64,000 bases of DNA from Gammaproteobacteria bacterium (lineage in GTDB: Bacteria; Pseudomonadota; Gammaproteobacteria; Pseudomonadales; Pseudohongiellaceae). The stretch's first letter is position 1. Every line of letters starts with the position of its first letter. Below are positions 17,787 to 28,626 of the stretch, piece after piece. Location: the NCBI GenBank assembly GCA_024639905.1, contig JAHEGE010000001.1, forward strand, positions 1 through 64,000, written 5' to 3'. The notes under the pieces were generated by a model. It had not been told where the DNA came from. It was given only the letters and a program-made list of their open reading frames with translations, and ran no database searches. Made by a program: the position numbers and the translations under genes.

Positions 17787-19613
17787 GTGATTGAAAAGAT
17801 TCGCAACATCGCCATTATCGCCCACGTCGACCATGGTAAAACCACCCTTGTCGACAAGATGCTCCAGCAGTCGGGTACGCTCGAGTCGCGCGGCGGCAAC
17901 GTCGAAAGGGTCATGGACTCTAACGACCAAGAGAAAGAGCGCGGTATCACGATCTTGGCGAAGAACACCGCGATCAGCTGGAATGGCTATCGTATCAACA
18001 TCGTCGACACGCCCGGACACGCCGACTTCGGCGGCGAAGTGGAGCGCGTACTGTCGATGGTCGACAGCGTATTGCTGTTAGTAGATGCGGTCGATGGCCC
18101 AATGCCTCAGACACGCTTCGTGACTCAAAAGGCCTTCGACCAAGGGCTTAACCCTATCGTTGTGATCAACAAGGTAGACCGCGATGGCGCGCGCCCCGAC
18201 TGGGTAGTGAACGAGGTTTTCGATCTGTTCGACAAGCTCGGTGCGACCGACGAGCAACTGGATTTCCCGATCATCTACGCCTCTGCCCTAGAAGGCATCG
18301 CGGGTCTCGATGTCGAAGCGATGGCTTCCGACATGGAGCCGCTGTTTAAAGAAATCGTTGAAAAGGTGCCGCATCCCGATGTCGAAATCGATGCGCCGCT
18401 GCAGATGCAAATCTCCGCGCTAGACTACAACAGCTACGTCGGCGTTATCGGCGTTGGCCGTGTGACACGCGGCTCGGCTCGCACCAATCAGCAGGTCATT
18501 ATCGTCGACCGCGAAGGCAACCAGCGCAAGGGTAAAATCCTGCAGGTGAAGAGTCACCTTGGACTCGACCGCATCGATGTAGACGAGGCGCAAGCGGGCG
18601 AGATTATCTGTATTTCCGGTATCGACAAACTCAATATCTCCGATACGATCTGCGACCCAGAAAAAGTCGAGGCGATGACGCCACTGTCGGTAGACGAGCC
18701 AACGATCAGCATGACGTTCCAAGTGAACGATTCACCGTTCGCGGGGCTGGAAGGCAAGTACGTCACCACCCGTAATATCAAAGACCGTCTAGACCGCGAA
18801 CTGCTGTTCAACGTCGCGCTGCGCGTCGAGCCGGGCGACACGCCGGACAAATACAAGGTCTCGGGCCGTGGCGAGCTTCACCTGTCGGTACTCATCGAGA
18901 CGATGCGCCGCGAAGGCTTCGAGCTCGCGGTATCGCGTCCCGAGGTGATTATTCAAGAGATCGACGGCGTGTTAAGCGAGCCTTACGAGTCACTCGTGGT
19001 GGACTGCGACGACCAGCACCAGGGCGCAGTCATGGAAGAGCTAGGCAATCGCCGCGCCGAGATGCAAGACATGATGCCGGACGGCAAGGGCCGCGTACGC
19101 CTGCAGTTCCTCGTGCCGACACGTGGACTCATTGGCTTCCGTTCACAGTTCCTGTCGCTCACGTCGGGCTCAGGCCTGATGACTCACGTCTTCAGCCACT
19201 ACGACGAATACAAAGACATCGAACTAGCGGCGCGTTCGCGCGGCGTCTTGGTGTCTATGGTGCGCGGCAAGACACTGGGCTTCAGCCTATTTAACCTGCA
19301 AGACCGCGGCAAGCTGTTCGTACAGCCTAACATCGAGGTCTATGAAGGCATGATCATCGGCCTCCACAGCCGAGAGAACGACTTGGCGGTTAACCCTACC
19401 AAGGGTAAGCAGCTGACTAACGTGCGCGCCTCTGGCACGGATGAGAATATCGTTCTGACACCGCCGGTACGGCATACGCTCGAACAGGCGATGGAATTCA
19501 TCGCCGACGACGAACTGGTCGAAGTGACGCCCGAGAATATTCGACTGCGCAAGCGCTACCTCACCGAGAACGAGCGCAAGCGCCACAGCCGCGGTAGTGT
19601 CTCGCGCGGTTAA
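17787..19613 (+). CDS. typA: Ribosome-associated GTPase TypA/BipA
   Basis: Translational GTPase related to EF-G and LepA that helps ribosome assembly and stress growth. The G1 motif AHVDHGKTT, switch region [11 protein letters not shown] and DTPGHADF are intact. Domains II, III and V and the C-terminal domain complete a product of about 608 residues. GTG at 17787 (VIEKIRNIA) aligns with E. coli MIEKLRNIA; GTG 17775 would add four residues. Neither has a strong ribosome site. It is divergent from the glutamine synthetase gene, as bipA is from glnA in enteric bacteria. Confidence 0.96.
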   Translation: MIEKIRNIAIIAHVDHGKTTLVDKMLQQSGTLESRGGNVERVMDSNDQEKERGITILAKNTAISWNGYRINIVDTPGHADFGGEVERVLSMVDSVLLLVDAVDGPMPQTRFVTQKAFDQGLNPIVVINKVDRDGARPDWVVNEVFDLFDKLGATDEQLDFPIIYASALEGIAGLDVEAMASDMEPLFKEIVEKVPHPDVEIDAPLQMQISALDYNSYVGVIGVGRVTRGSARTNQQVIIVDREGNQRKGKILQVKSHLGLDRIDVDEAQAGEIICISGIDKLNISDTICDPEKVEAMTPLSVDEPTISMTFQVNDSPFAGLEGKYVTTRNIKDRLDRELLFNVALRVEPGDTPDKYKVSGRGELHLSVLIETMRREGFELAVSRPEVIIQEIDGVLSEPYESLVVDCDDQHQGAVMEELGNRRAEMQDMMPDGKGRVRLQFLVPTRGLIGFRSQFLSLTSGSGLMTHVFSHYDEYKDIELAARSRGVLVSMVRGKTLGFSLFNLQDRGKLFVQPNIEVYEGMIIGLHSRENDLAVNPTKGKQLTNVRASGTDENIVLTPPVRHTLEQAMEFIADDELVEVTPENIRLRKRYLTENERKRHSRGSVSRG

Positions 19614-19762
19614 GGCCCCGTAGTCCTCGCCCACCGAATTGTGCAGCAAGATCGGTGGCGGGGGCGGCTTCGGTGTCATAGACTCTGGGTTGCGGACTCA
19701 TTCGAGCCGAACTGATGCGCCGAATCGATGAGCGAAACGGCTGGAGTGTAAAGGTTGCACCG

Positions 19763-20722
19763 ATGCAGGTTCTATTCCCCGAAATAAAACCCTATGCGCG
19801 CCACGAGCTGCGCGTGTCCGAAACTCATACACTGTACGTGGACGAGGCGGGCAATGCCGACGGCATTCCCGTGCTGTTCGTTCATGGCGGCCCTGGCGGG
19901 GCTTGTGACGCAAGCTCGCGACGCTTCTATGACCCCGAACACTATCGCATCGTTACCTTCGATCAACGCGGGTGCGGACGCTCTACACCCCACGGCGAAC
20001 TCGCTGACAATACGACCCAAGCACTCATAGGCGATATCGAAGCGATACGCCAACATCTTAGCGTGGACAAGTGGGTGCTGTTCGGCGGCTCATGGGGTTC
20101 TACCCTAAGCCTGCTCTATGCACAGGCTTATCCCACACGGGTGCAGGCGATGATTTTGCGCGGCATTTTCCTCTGCCGCCAGCGCGACCTCGACTGGCTC
20201 TATCAAGAGGGGGCTTCGCGCGTATTCCCTGACGCGTGGGAAACTTTCGTCAATCATATTCCGCAAGACGAGCGCGGCGGTCTGATCGACGCCTATAGTC
20301 GGCGCCTGTTAGGCGACGATGAACTCGCGCGGATGGCGGCGGCCAAGCAATGGTCGGCGTGGGAGGCGAGCTGCTCGAAACTGCGGCCGAGCGCAGAGAC
20401 GCTGTCGAAATTTACCAAGCCGCACAATGCTATCGCACTGGCGCGCATCGAGACCCACTACTTCTTGAACAAAGGGTTCGTTAGTGAGAATCAAATCCTC
20501 AAGAACATGGTGCCGATTCAAAATATTCCGGCGATTTTAGTCCACGGCCGTTATGACATGGTGTGCCCGCTAGACAACGCCACAGAGCTGCATAAACACT
20601 GGCCGACGTCGGAGCTGCAGATTATCCGCGATTCAGGCCATTCGTCGTCTGAGCCGGGCACTGTCGATGCGTTGGTGCGTGCGACAAAGGCGATTGCTAA
20701 ACGCCTCGGTGAGGCGGGCTAG
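19763..20722 (+). CDS. pip: Proline iminopeptidase
   Basis: Alpha/beta hydrolase releasing N-terminal proline from peptides. From ATG 19763 (AAAGG seven bases upstream) it has 319 residues; 19715 is an alternative start. The oxyanion motif HGGPGG is at 41-46, FDQRGCGRS follows, and the nucleophile is Ser110 in GGSWGS. The acid lies in HGRYDMVCP and the base His in DSGHSSSE. These identify family S33 rather than a haloalkane-type hydrolase. It ends 3 bp before dtd, the pip-dtd order known from pseudomonads. Confidence 0.95.
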   Translation: MQVLFPEIKPYARHELRVSETHTLYVDEAGNADGIPVLFVHGGPGGACDASSRRFYDPEHYRIVTFDQRGCGRSTPHGELADNTTQALIGDIEAIRQHLSVDKWVLFGGSWGSTLSLLYAQAYPTRVQAMILRGIFLCRQRDLDWLYQEGASRVFPDAWETFVNHIPQDERGGLIDAYSRRLLGDDELARMAAAKQWSAWEASCSKLRPSAETLSKFTKPHNAIALARIETHYFLNKGFVSENQILKNMVPIQNIPAILVHGRYDMVCPLDNATELHKHWPTSELQIIRDSGHSSSEPGTVDALVRATKAIAKRLGEAG

Positions 20723-20725
20723 GCA

Positions 20726-21163
20726 ATGATCTGTTTGATACAGCGTGTGCGCGAAAGTCAGCTGCATATCGACGGCGAGTTACATGCCGAAATCGGCCAG
20801 GGGCTGCTCGCACTCGTAGGGCTAGAGAAAGGAGACGACGAGGCGGCAGCGGCAAAACTGTTGGACAAGTTGTTCGCCTATCGCGTGTTCGCCGATGCCG
20901 AAGGCAAGATGAACTTGAGTGTGCGAGATATCGAGGGTGGCGTACTATTGGTGTCGCAGTTCACCCTCGCTGCGGATACGCAGAAAGGCCTGCGCCCGGG
21001 TTTCTCGAGTGCGCTCGAGCCGAGCTTGGCACGGCCCCTGTTCGAATCGATGGTCGCCTCGGCGCAGTCACGAAAGGCCAATGTGCAGAGCGGCGTGTTT
21101 GGCGCCGATATGCAAATTTCCCTTCTCAACGACGGCCCGGTGACGTTTATCCTCCGCGCTTAG
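20726..21163 (+). CDS. dtd: D-aminoacyl-tRNA deacylase
   Basis: Hydrolyses D-amino acids mis-attached to tRNA, and also glycyl-tRNA-Ala errors. The length of 145 residues is standard. Both chiral-proofreading motifs are present: VSQFTLAADTQKGLRP, and near the C-terminus NDGPVTFIL with the Gly-Pro pair that forms the cross-subunit active site. It starts three bases after pip and its stop overlaps the convergent tatC stop by four bases. Confidence 0.97.
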   Translation: MICLIQRVRESQLHIDGELHAEIGQGLLALVGLEKGDDEAAAAKLLDKLFAYRVFADAEGKMNLSVRDIEGGVLLVSQFTLAADTQKGLRPGFSSALEPSLARPLFESMVASAQSRKANVQSGVFGADMQISLLNDGPVTFILRA

Positions 21164-21900
21164 CTCGCGACGTTTCTCTTGCGCGCCATGCGCCCTGCTA
21201 AGACGCCTACCTCGAACAGCGCCCACATCGGAATAGCCAGAAGCGATTGGGTAAAGGGGTCTGGAGGCGTGATGAGCATCGCGACCACGAAACAGCCAAC
21301 GATCACATACGGACGCTTCGCGGAGAGGTCGTCCGGCTCCATGATGCCCGCCCAAATCAGTAAGAACACAGCCACCGGAATCTCGAAGGTCACGCCAAAA
21401 GCGAGGAAGATGGTGAGCGCGAAGCTGAGGAAGCTGCTGATATCCGGCGCAACCTGAATGCCTTCCGGTGCGACCGAGATGAAGAAGGCGAAGACGATGC
21501 CGAACAGCAGGTAGCGGGCGAAGGCGATGCCGCCATAAAACAATAAGACGCTAGAAATGAATAGCGGGATAGCGATCGCTTTCTCGTTTTTGTACAAGCC
21601 AGGCGCGATGAACGACCACAGCTGATAGAGGATATACGGCGCGGCGATAAGGAACGCGACATAGAAAGTCAGTTTAAACGGCGCAAAGAATGGCGCGGTT
21701 GGGTCGATCGCGATCATGCTGGTGTTTTCTGGCAGCGCGCTGACCAGTGGCTGGGCGATATAGCTGTAGATGTCGGCGGAGAAAGCGAACAGCGCGATGA
21801 AGCAGATCACTACGGCGGCGAGGCATTTTAACAAGCGATCGCGCAGCTCGATCAGGTGATCGATGAGGGTCAGTTCTTTGGAGTCTTCGGCTGACGTCAT
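21160..21900 (-). CDS. tatC: Twin-arginine translocase subunit TatC
   Basis: Six-helix inner-membrane protein that binds twin-arginine signal peptides. At 246 residues it has the family landmarks: LIDHLIELRDRLLKC in the cytoplasmic N-terminus, the periplasmic loop with SALPENTSMIAIDPTAPF, and the FEIPVAVFLLIWAGI helix. It closes the tatABC run, 3 bp after tatB. Its stop codon overlaps that of dtd on the other strand. Confidence 0.97.
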   Translation of the reverse strand: MTSAEDSKELTLIDHLIELRDRLLKCLAAVVICFIALFAFSADIYSYIAQPLVSALPENTSMIAIDPTAPFFAPFKLTFYVAFLIAAPYILYQLWSFIAPGLYKNEKAIAIPLFISSVLLFYGGIAFARYLLFGIVFAFFISVAPEGIQVAPDISSFLSFALTIFLAFGVTFEIPVAVFLLIWAGIMEPDDLSAKRPYVIVGCFVVAMLITPPDPFTQSLLAIPMWALFEVGVLAGRMARKRNVAS

Positions 21901-21903
21901 CGT

Positions 21904-22530
21904 CTAGTTCTTCTCTGTATCGACTTTTGGTTCTTGCGCGTCGTCGTCTTCGGGTGCGCCCGCAAGCTTAGGATTTACGCCGGTACTGTAGCTTGGCTTA
22001 CTTCGCGGCTTGGTGGCCGTCGGTGTCATCAGAGAGGAGGGCGCTATGTCGTGCTGCGCCGACTCATCGCCTGCCTCGGTAGGATCCTCTGCGGCGGGTT
22101 CCTTTGGATCCGAGCCCGTTGACGATTCAGTCTCTGCGTCCGGCTGCTTGGTCGACGCCATGCCTGGGGCGATGGTATTGGACTCAAGGTCACGCACGGT
22201 TTGGGATTCGGTTGCACTCGATGCGCCGGGGTCGAAGCTGCTGCTGGAGACTAGAGAGTCGACGGAGACCTTGGTCTCGTCGGCGATCTTCTTCACTCGC
22301 GCCTTGGCGTCTTCGATCTCTTCTAACACGGCTTCGTTATGCAGTTGGCGCTTAATCTCGTCGGTGTTGAGTTCGCGTTCGATCTCAGACTTTACCTTGT
22401 TGTAGCTGCGACGAAATCGCCCGAGCCACAGGCTGCCTGTGCGGATGGCGCCAGGAAGCTTATCGGGGCCGATGACCAGTAACGCCACGACGCAGACCAG
22501 CATCAGTTCCATGGGAGAGATATTAAACAT
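21904..22530 (-). CDS. tatB: Twin-arginine translocase subunit TatB
   Basis: Single-pass membrane protein that forms the substrate receptor with TatC. The N-terminal helix and hinge ([20 protein letters not shown] then GPDKLP) are followed by an amphipathic helix (about 25-80). A long, acidic, Ser/Thr/Pro-rich tail makes the protein 208 residues. The tail is low-complexity and poorly conserved in the family. It lies between tatA and tatC; 124 bp separate it from tatA. Confidence 0.96.
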   Translation of the reverse strand: MFNISPMELMLVCVVALLVIGPDKLPGAIRTGSLWLGRFRRSYNKVKSEIERELNTDEIKRQLHNEAVLEEIEDAKARVKKIADETKVSVDSLVSSSSFDPGASSATESQTVRDLESNTIAPGMASTKQPDAETESSTGSDPKEPAAEDPTEAGDESAQHDIAPSSLMTPTATKPRSKPSYSTGVNPKLAGAPEDDDAQEPKVDTEKN

Positions 22531-22654
22531 CGTTGGGTGCCGAGGCTCCTAGCGCAGCCCCCAGCTTGGGCGCATGCGTCATTCAGTGAGCAGGCGTGAG
22601 GGAGAGAGGGGGCGAGTAGTCATAGCGCGCAGCCGTAGCTGCGCCAGAGAGTGC

Positions 22655-22849
22655 TTAGTCTTTCTTCTCTTCGTCTGCTGCGACCTTTTCTTGGGTAGTA
22701 GCCGACTCTTCATCGTCGTCTTTAATCGCTTTCTTAAAGCCTTTCATCGCACCGCCTAGGTCGCTGCCGAGGCTCGCGAGCTTTTTAGTGCCGAACAGCA
22801 GCACGACGATAAGCAATACGATAAGCAGTTGCATGGGACCGATAGCCAT
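22655..22849 (-). CDS. tatA: Twin-arginine translocase subunit TatA
   Basis: Small pore-forming subunit of the Tat pathway. The 64 residues comprise an N-terminal helix ([20 protein letters not shown]), the conserved FGTKKL hinge, an amphipathic helix through [12 protein letters not shown], and a charged tail. It is 36 bp downstream of hisE, matching the hisI-hisE-tatABC order seen in pseudomonads. A separate tatB and tatA make this a three-component system. Confidence 0.96.
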   Translation of the reverse strand: MAIGPMQLLIVLLIVVLLFGTKKLASLGSDLGGAMKGFKKAIKDDDEESATTQEKVAADEEKKD

Positions 22850-22885
22850 TTTAGTTCTCCTCGGGGGCGTCGCCGGTTTGGCGAT

Positions 22886-23236
22886 TTACCCGGATGTCGA
22901 TGGGCGGGAGGCCTTTTCGGCCAGTCCCGATAGTGTAAAGCGTTTCCGCAGCTCCTCCAACACCTCATCACTGCCGAGGCCTAAGTGGCTGAGCATCACC
23001 AGCGAGTGAAACCACAGGTCTGCGGCCTCGCCCACGAGCTCTTGGCGCAGCTTAGCTGACTCTGGGTCGGCGTCTAGGTCTTTGGCGGCGATGATCGCCT
23101 CGGTTGCCTCCTCGCCGACCTTTTCCAGAATTTTATTCAAACCCTTGTGGTGCAGGCTTGCCACATAGGAGCTGTCTGGGCTCGCCTGTTTGCGCTCCTC
23201 GAGTATGGCGGCTAGCTGGGTCAATACATCGCTCAT
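22886..23236 (-). CDS. hisE: Phosphoribosyl-ATP pyrophosphatase HisE
   Basis: Second step of histidine synthesis, removing pyrophosphate from phosphoribosyl-ATP. The 116-residue MazG-like all-alpha protein has [20 protein letters not shown] followed by [10 protein letters not shown] and [14 protein letters not shown], which carry the metal-binding acidic residues. It is a stand-alone protein, in contrast to the HisIE fusion of enteric bacteria. It is 27 bp after hisI and upstream of tatA. Confidence 0.96.
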   Translation of the reverse strand: MSDVLTQLAAILEERKQASPDSSYVASLHHKGLNKILEKVGEEATEAIIAAKDLDADPESAKLRQELVGEAADLWFHSLVMLSHLGLGSDEVLEELRKRFTLSGLAEKASRPSTSG

Positions 23237-23263
23237 AGTTATCCTTAGGTCGGCGCTGTCGAA

Positions 23264-23668
23264 TTAGGCCGAATACAGCTGGTTTGGGTCTTTTAAAACC
23301 TGCTCGACGCTACGCCACTCGCCGTTCTCGAGGCGCTGATAGAAGCAGCTACGCCGCCCCGTGTGGCAGGCGATGCCGCCGACTTGCTCGACGCGGTAGC
23401 ACAGAACGTCGGCATCGCAGTCGAGGCGTAGTTCAACGAGCTTTTGTACATTGCCTGACTCCTCGCCCTTGCGCCACAGCTTGCCGCGCGAGCGCGACCA
23501 GTACACCGCGCGATTCTCAGACACGGTGAGGGCGACGGCTTCGGCATTAGCCCACGCGAACATGAGTATCTCGCCGCTCGCCGCATCTTGCGTCACTATC
23601 GGGACAAGGCCGTCGGCGTTGAAGCGAATCGCGTCGATAAAAGGCGGCTGTGAGTTTGAGTCGGTCAT
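23264..23668 (-). CDS. hisI: Phosphoribosyl-AMP cyclohydrolase HisI
   Basis: Zinc enzyme opening the adenine ring of phosphoribosyl-AMP. ATG 23668 ([10 protein letters not shown]) gives 134 residues; the frame is open to 23728 but that part overlaps the ubiB end. Metal-binding Asp and Cys residues lie in [14 protein letters not shown] and [11 protein letters not shown]. It begins 16 bp after ubiB ends and is followed by hisE, so the two histidine genes are embedded in a ubiquinone/Tat transcript, apart from hisBHAF. Confidence 0.95.
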   Translation of the reverse strand: MTDSNSQPPFIDAIRFNADGLVPIVTQDAASGEILMFAWANAEAVALTVSENRAVYWSRSRGKLWRKGEESGNVQKLVELRLDCDADVLCYRVEQVGGIACHTGRRSCFYQRLENGEWRSVEQVLKDPNQLYSA

Positions 23669-23684
23669 AGTTAAGTATCCCCCC

Positions 23685-25322
23685 TCAGCGTCGGAAACAC
23701 AAAAACGCGACCAACACGACGGCAGCAATCACCGGCAAGGCAGGAGCGCTCGCGAGTATCTCACGCGAGGCGGGGGTGAGACTGGCTAGGGTCGCTGCGG
23801 CGATGAGGGCGGCGAGTAGGCGGTCGCTGCGGCGCGCCTGAGCGCGGCGATCCGCCTCTGTTGCTTGCTGCTTGCTCAGCGTCGCATTAATCGCGGCGAG
23901 TTGTTTGCTCTGGGAGCCGGCGCTAGCCAGTAGCTGCGGCAAATTCGGCAACTGCTCGAGCAAGTCGGGCAGGTTGTCCTTGAGCTTAGCGAGCAGAGTC
24001 AGCGGGCTTAAGCGTTTGGCGTTCCAGCGTTCGAGGAACGGGAGGGCGGTTTGCCACAGGTCTAGCTGAGGATAGAGTTGGCGACCCAAACCCTCGACGT
24101 TAAGCAGGGTCTTCTGCAACAGCACCAGAGAGGGCTGTACCTGCATGTCGAAGCGGCCGGCGGTTGCGAACAGCTGGACGAGTATCTGCCCGAAACTAAT
24201 TTCGCTTAACGGCTTTTCGAATATCGGCTCGCACACGCTGCGAATCGCCGACTCGAATTCGTGAACGCGCGTAGTCGCGGGGACCCAGCCACAGGCGATG
24301 TGGAGTTCGGCGACGCGGCGGTAATCCTGCTTAAAAATCGCCAATAAGTTTTTCGCGAGATAGTCTTGATCGTCGTCGGTAAGCGAGCCGATGATCGCGC
24401 AATCGATGGCGATATAGTGCGGCTTGGTGCCGGTCTTGGCGACGAAGATGTTGCCGGGGTGCATGTCGGCGTGGAAGAAATTGTGCTCGAAAACCTGAGT
24501 AAAGAAGATATTCACGCCCGCCTCGGCGAGGTGTTTGAGGTCGACTCCGCGCGCGTTTAGTGCGTCGACGTCGGCAACCGGAATTCCGTCTATGCGCTCC
24601 ATTACCAGCATCTGCGTGTTGGTAAAGTCCCAGTAAATCTTTGGAATATAGAGCTCGCTAGAACCTTCGAACTGACGGCGCAGCTGAGTCGTATTCGCCG
24701 CTTCATTCTGCAAGTTGAGCTCGTCTAGGATGATCTTTTCGTAGTCGTTAATCACCTCTATAGGTCGCAGGCGTTTGCCAAGCTGCGAGGCGCCTTCGAC
24801 GAGGCGGGCGAGGCGCTTGAGCAGGCGAATGTCCTGCCGCACCACGCGTTCGATGCCGGGGCGCACGACTTTAATGATGACGTCACTGCCGTCGAGTAGC
24901 TGTGCGCCATACACTTGGGCGATCGACGCCGCTGCAAGGGGCTCGCTATCGAGCTGGCGGAAGAAGCGATCCGCGGGGGCGCCGAGCGCCGACTCGACGA
25001 CCTGCTCGATCGGTGGAATGGTGAAGGGTGGCACGTCGTCTTGCAAACCCTGTAGCTCGTCGGCGAGCGCGGCGTCGAGGAAATCGCGCCGCGTCGAGAC
25101 TAGCTGGCCGAGTTTAATGTAGATGGGGCCTAGTTCTTCGAGTGCGCGTCGTAGTCGTGTGTTTTTGTCTGGGCTGCGGTCGCGGCCGAATACGCCGAGC
25201 ACGCGATAAGGCAGCAGGGCTGTTTGCAGCGCGAGCCGACCGCGGCCCGCGGGCAAGAATTCGGCGAGGCCATAGCGGGCGACGACGCTGAGGATCTTAT
25301 GTAGGCGGGTGAGTGACGACAC
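23685..25322 (-). CDS. ubiB: Ubiquinone biosynthesis regulatory protein UbiB
   Basis: Atypical kinase/ATPase of the ABC1/ADCK family needed for ubiquinone synthesis. The 545-residue product carries the KxGQ motif ([13 protein letters not shown]), the Ala-rich loop [11 protein letters not shown] and the [10 protein letters not shown] catalytic loop. A hydrophobic C-terminal anchor, about 495-545, fits its membrane association. It follows ubiJ in the ubiE-ubiJ-ubiB order typical of Gammaproteobacteria. The length matches E. coli UbiB (546). Confidence 0.96.
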   Translation of the reverse strand: MSSLTRLHKILSVVARYGLAEFLPAGRGRLALQTALLPYRVLGVFGRDRSPDKNTRLRRALEELGPIYIKLGQLVSTRRDFLDAALADELQGLQDDVPPFTIPPIEQVVESALGAPADRFFRQLDSEPLAAASIAQVYGAQLLDGSDVIIKVVRPGIERVVRQDIRLLKRLARLVEGASQLGKRLRPIEVINDYEKIILDELNLQNEAANTTQLRRQFEGSSELYIPKIYWDFTNTQMLVMERIDGIPVADVDALNARGVDLKHLAEAGVNIFFTQVFEHNFFHADMHPGNIFVAKTGTKPHYIAIDCAIIGSLTDDDQDYLAKNLLAIFKQDYRRVAELHIACGWVPATTRVHEFESAIRSVCEPIFEKPLSEISFGQILVQLFATAGRFDMQVQPSLVLLQKTLLNVEGLGRQLYPQLDLWQTALPFLERWNAKRLSPLTLLAKLKDNLPDLLEQLPNLPQLLASAGSQSKQLAAINATLSKQQATEADRRAQARRSDRLLAALIAAATLASLTPASREILASAPALPVIAAVVLVAFLCFRR

Positions 25323-25388
25323 GTCTTTAGGCTGCGCTGCGCGCTCTCGGGGATTCGAAGGGTCGCAAAGATAGCACCCCCGCGGCCT

Positions 25389-26024
25389 TCACGAAAGCGT
25401 GGCCTCGAGTGCGCTGAGCCGAGACTCGAGCCTGTCGAGGCGCAGTCTTAGGTTGTCGATGCCATCTCGCAGCTCGGCAGCCTCGGGCGCGCTCGGCAAC
25501 AGGCGGCCCTCTTCGACGAGATAATCATCGACGGTTGCCGCGAGGGCGGCGCGAGATTCGCGGCGCCACTGCTGTGCCTCAGCCCCCACTCGGGTGATCT
25601 CACGGGTGGCGATGTCGCCGATGAAGGGCGCTAAAAAATCGTCCCAGTTGAGATCGAGCTGTGAGCTAAGGTGGTAAAGCGATTGCACGAGCTCGGCATC
25701 GCCGCTCACCGTGAGTTTAGGGTTGGACAGGGCGCGGCGGTCTGTGGGCTGTAACAGCAAGTCGACTAGCGTTGAGATATCGCCTTCGAGGGTTGCGTCC
25801 GGCGTCTGCATCAATGCCGCGCTGCTGGCGAGATTGAGCTTAAGCGTGGCGCCGCGAAACACCACGACGAGGGTTATCGGCTTGCTGTGGCGCGAGGTGG
25901 CGACGAGCTCGAGCACCTTTCCGTCGAAGCGCTCAACTTGTTTCGCGATGTGCGCATCGTGCGCGATGAGCCGATCGAGCAGGAGCTCAACGGGCGCAAG
26001 GGCGAGCGTGCCGAAAAGCGACAC
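25389..26024 (-). CDS. ubiJ: Ubiquinone biosynthesis accessory factor UbiJ
   Basis: Carries an N-terminal SCP2-like lipid-binding domain (about 15-115) and a C-terminal coiled coil (about 175-211, LRDGIDNLRLRLDRL). UbiJ organises the soluble Ubi complex and holds the hydrophobic intermediates. The 211-residue length and position between ubiE and ubiB support the assignment even though the family is weakly conserved. It starts two bases after ubiE. Confidence 0.93.
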   Translation of the reverse strand: MSLFGTLALAPVELLLDRLIAHDAHIAKQVERFDGKVLELVATSRHSKPITLVVVFRGATLKLNLASSAALMQTPDATLEGDISTLVDLLLQPTDRRALSNPKLTVSGDAELVQSLYHLSSQLDLNWDDFLAPFIGDIATREITRVGAEAQQWRRESRAALAATVDDYLVEEGRLLPSAPEAAELRDGIDNLRLRLDRLESRLSALEATLS

Positions 26025-26026
26025 GC

Positions 26027-26800
26027 CTACGCGGCTTTGAAGCCTACGTGGATAGCGCAGACCCCATTCATCATGTTGTGGTATTTACAGTCCACGAGGC
26101 CGGCGTCTTGCATCATGCCCCTGAGCGTCTCTTGGTCGGGGTGCATGCGAATAGACTCGACAAGGTATTGATAGCTCGCGGCGTCATCGGCGATGAGCTT
26201 GCCTGCGAGGGGCCAGAGCTTAGAGAACGCATCGTAGCCCTTGCGGACGATCTCGTTCTTGGGTGTGGAGAACTCGAGCACGAGCACCCGGCCGCCGGGC
26301 TTGAGTACGCGCCGCATAGAGGCGAGGGCCGCGTCTTTGTCGGTGACATTGCGCAGGCCGTAGGCGATGGTAATACAGTCGAAAGTGTTGTCGGCGAATG
26401 GCAAGCATTCGGCATTAACCTGTGCCACGTCGACGTTGAAATTGGCGCCCTTGTCGATGATGCGATCGCGACCCACGGCAAGCATCGCCTCATTAATGTC
26501 GGCAAGCACGACCTGGCCCTCGGCGCCCACGATGGGCGAGAAGCGCAGGCTAAAGTCGCCTGTGCCGCCGGCGAGGTCGAGCACCTTATGACCCTTGCGC
26601 AGCCCGCTGAGTTCGATGGTGAAGCGCTTCATCAGTCGGTGCGTGCCAAGCGACATGAGGTCGTTCATGATGTCGTAGCGCTGCGCCACCGAGCGGAATA
26701 CTTGGCCGACGCGCTGTTCCTTTTCGGCGACTGGGACGGTCTCGTAGCCGAAATGGGTGGTCTCGCCTGCGGCGTCTGTGTTGCTAGCGGGCTCGCTCAT
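26027..26800 (-). CDS. ubiE: Ubiquinone/menaquinone C-methyltransferase UbiE
   Basis: SAM-dependent C-methylation of the quinone ring. The SAM site [14 protein letters not shown], the signature [17 protein letters not shown] and [16 protein letters not shown] are present, and the length of 257 residues is normal. It is separated from the DUF971 gene by 43 bp. In Pseudomonas the polyhydroxyalkanoate genes lie between these two; none is present here. Confidence 0.97.
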   Translation of the reverse strand: MSEPASNTDAAGETTHFGYETVPVAEKEQRVGQVFRSVAQRYDIMNDLMSLGTHRLMKRFTIELSGLRKGHKVLDLAGGTGDFSLRFSPIVGAEGQVVLADINEAMLAVGRDRIIDKGANFNVDVAQVNAECLPFADNTFDCITIAYGLRNVTDKDAALASMRRVLKPGGRVLVLEFSTPKNEIVRKGYDAFSKLWPLAGKLIADDAASYQYLVESIRMHPDQETLRGMMQDAGLVDCKYHNMMNGVCAIHVGFKAA

Positions 26801-26843
26801 TCGAAGAGTCTCGGTGATGAATTAGTGGCGCAATGCGTGCGGA

Positions 26844-27236
26844 TTACGTGAGAGGGCCAATGTTAATGACTTGGGTGTCGGCTGGCAATGGCTCGCGGCT
26901 GGCACCGGCCGCCTCGAGGCGTGCCAGATAGTCCTGCCAGCGCGCCTCGCGGTGGCGTGCGAGATCGGCGAGTGTGTCCCAGCTGTAGAGGCCGGAGTTA
27001 TGCCCGTCGTCGAAGGTTAGCCTGACGGCGTAATTACCCACGGCATCCACCGCGACGATCGCGACATGGCGCTTGCCGACCTGCAGCACTTCCTGGCCGG
27101 CGCCGTGGCCGCGCACCTCGGCTGAAGGGGAGTAGACGCGCAGCAGCTCCGCCTCGAGCGAATAGCTCGCACCGTCCGCGTAGCCGAGCTCGAGCAGCGC
27201 GGATTTCTTATGTAGCTTGATCGCCGTGGGAGTCAT
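26844..27236 (-). CDS. DUF971 domain protein
   Basis: Started at ATG 27236 (MTPTAIKLHKKSALLELGY) it has 130 residues; the frame reaches 27443 only as an overlap with hslU. The DUF971 fold resembles the N-terminal domain of gamma-butyrobetaine hydroxylase, seen in VRLTFDDGHNSGLYSWDTL with the D-H-G-W residues. Its function is not established; it often accompanies hslVU or Fe-S related genes. It starts 8 bp after hslU ends. Some relatives bind metal or Fe-S clusters, but nothing here decides that. Confidence 0.9.
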   Translation of the reverse strand: MTPTAIKLHKKSALLELGYADGASYSLEAELLRVYSPSAEVRGHGAGQEVLQVGKRHVAIVAVDAVGNYAVRLTFDDGHNSGLYSWDTLADLARHREARWQDYLARLEAAGASREPLPADTQVINIGPLT

Positions 27237-27244
27237 AGGGGTAC

Positions 27245-28624
27245 CTAGAGAATGTAGCGACTGAGATCTTCGTCTTTCGCCAGCTCGTCTAACTGCTTGA
27301 TCACGAACTCGCGGTCGATGACGACGCGGCCTTCGGCTATCGCAAGATCGGATGCGGCGAAAGACGTCTCCTCCAAAAGCCTCTCCATCACCGTATGCAG
27401 GCGCCGGGCGCCGATATTTTCCGTGCGCTCGTTTACCTGCCACGCGGTTTCGGCAATGGTGCGGATGCCGTCGGCGGTGAATTCGAGTTCCAGTCCCTCG
27501 GTTGCCAGAAGCGCCTGATATTGTTCGGTAAGCGAGGCGTTGGGCTCTGCTAAGATGCGCTCGAAATCATTCGCCGACAGCGCCTCCAACTCCACGCGGA
27601 TAGGCAGGCGACCCTGCAGCTCGGGGATCAGGTCCGACGGCTTGCTGAGGTGGAACGCACCGGAGGCGATGAACAGGATGTGATCGGTTTTCACGCTGCC
27701 GTATTTGGTGGTCACCGTGGAGCCTTCGATTAGTGGTAGCAGGTCGCGCTGCACGCCTTCGCGTGAGACCCCGGCCCCGCCTTGGTCATTGCGATTGGCG
27801 ACCTTGTCGATCTCGTCGATAAACACGATGCCGGTTTGCTCCGCGAGTTCCACCGCACGGGTTTTAATCTCTTCGTCGTTAATCAGCTTCGCCGCTTCCT
27901 CTTCTTTGAGTGCCTTAAACGCCGCTTTTATGGGCAGGGTGCGGGTCTTCGTCTTCGACTTCTGCATCGACGTGAACATGTCTTTAAGCTGGTTCGTCAT
28001 CTCTTCGAGGCCGGCGGGGGCCATGATGTCGACGCCCAGAGGGGCGTCAGTAATCGAGATTTCTATTTCCTTGTCGTCGATCTCGCCCTGGCGCAGCTTC
28101 TTGCGAAATAGCTGGCGCGCGCTGGAATCGGATTCACCTTCGTCGCCGCTCGCACGCGGCACGAGGATGTCGAGTAGGCGGTCTTCGGCGCGATCCTCTG
28201 CGAGGCTTTGGACTTTGCGGATTTCTTTTTCGCGCTGCATTTTCACCGCGCTGTCGACCAGGTCGCGCACGATCGACTCGACGTCACGTCCCACATAGCC
28301 GACCTCAGTGAACTTGGTGGCCTCCACTTTGATGAAGGGCGCTTGTGCGAGTTTGGCGAGCCGCCGGGCGATCTCTGTCTTGCCTACGCCGGTTGGGCCT
28401 ATCATCAGGATGTTCTTGGGCGTGACCTCGTGACGCAGGTCTTCGCTGAGGTTCATGCGGCGCCAGCGATTGCGCAGCGCGATCGCAACTGCGCGCTTAG
28501 CCTGCGCTTGGCCAACGATGTGTTTGTCGAGCTCTGAGGTGATCTCGCGTGGCGTCATAATCGCGGCGCCCAGTGCGTAAGCAGGCGCCTCGAGGGTGGT
28601 CTCAGTAGGAGGAGTTGCTGTCAT
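27245..28624 (-). CDS. hslU: ATP-dependent protease ATPase subunit HslU
   Basis: AAA+ unfoldase that feeds substrates to HslV. The Walker A motif GPTGVGKTE is at 76-84, Walker B is VFIDEIDK, and the C-terminal SRYIL tail needed to activate HslV is intact. The product is 459 residues. It has about 20 extra N-terminal residues compared with E. coli ([19 protein letters not shown]). ATG 28558 would remove them but has no ribosome site, whereas 28624 has GGAG upstream. It starts two bases after hslV. Confidence 0.96.
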   Translation of the reverse strand: MTATPPTETTLEAPAYALGAAIMTPREITSELDKHIVGQAQAKRAVAIALRNRWRRMNLSEDLRHEVTPKNILMIGPTGVGKTEIARRLAKLAQAPFIKVEATKFTEVGYVGRDVESIVRDLVDSAVKMQREKEIRKVQSLAEDRAEDRLLDILVPRASGDEGESDSSARQLFRKKLRQGEIDDKEIEISITDAPLGVDIMAPAGLEEMTNQLKDMFTSMQKSKTKTRTLPIKAAFKALKEEEAAKLINDEEIKTRAVELAEQTGIVFIDEIDKVANRNDQGGAGVSREGVQRDLLPLIEGSTVTTKYGSVKTDHILFIASGAFHLSKPSDLIPELQGRLPIRVELEALSANDFERILAEPNASLTEQYQALLATEGLELEFTADGIRTIAETAWQVNERTENIGARRLHTVMERLLEETSFAASDLAIAEGRVVIDREFVIKQLDELAKDEDLSRYIL

Positions 28625-28626
28625 TG

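Noticed and set aside
19615..19690. Stem CCACCGA/TCGGTGG after typA as an intrinsic terminator
   Set aside because: The loop is long and there is no T-run.
26048..26851. 267-residue plus-strand frame opposite ubiE
   Set aside because: It overlaps the conserved ubiE fully and has no recognisable domain.
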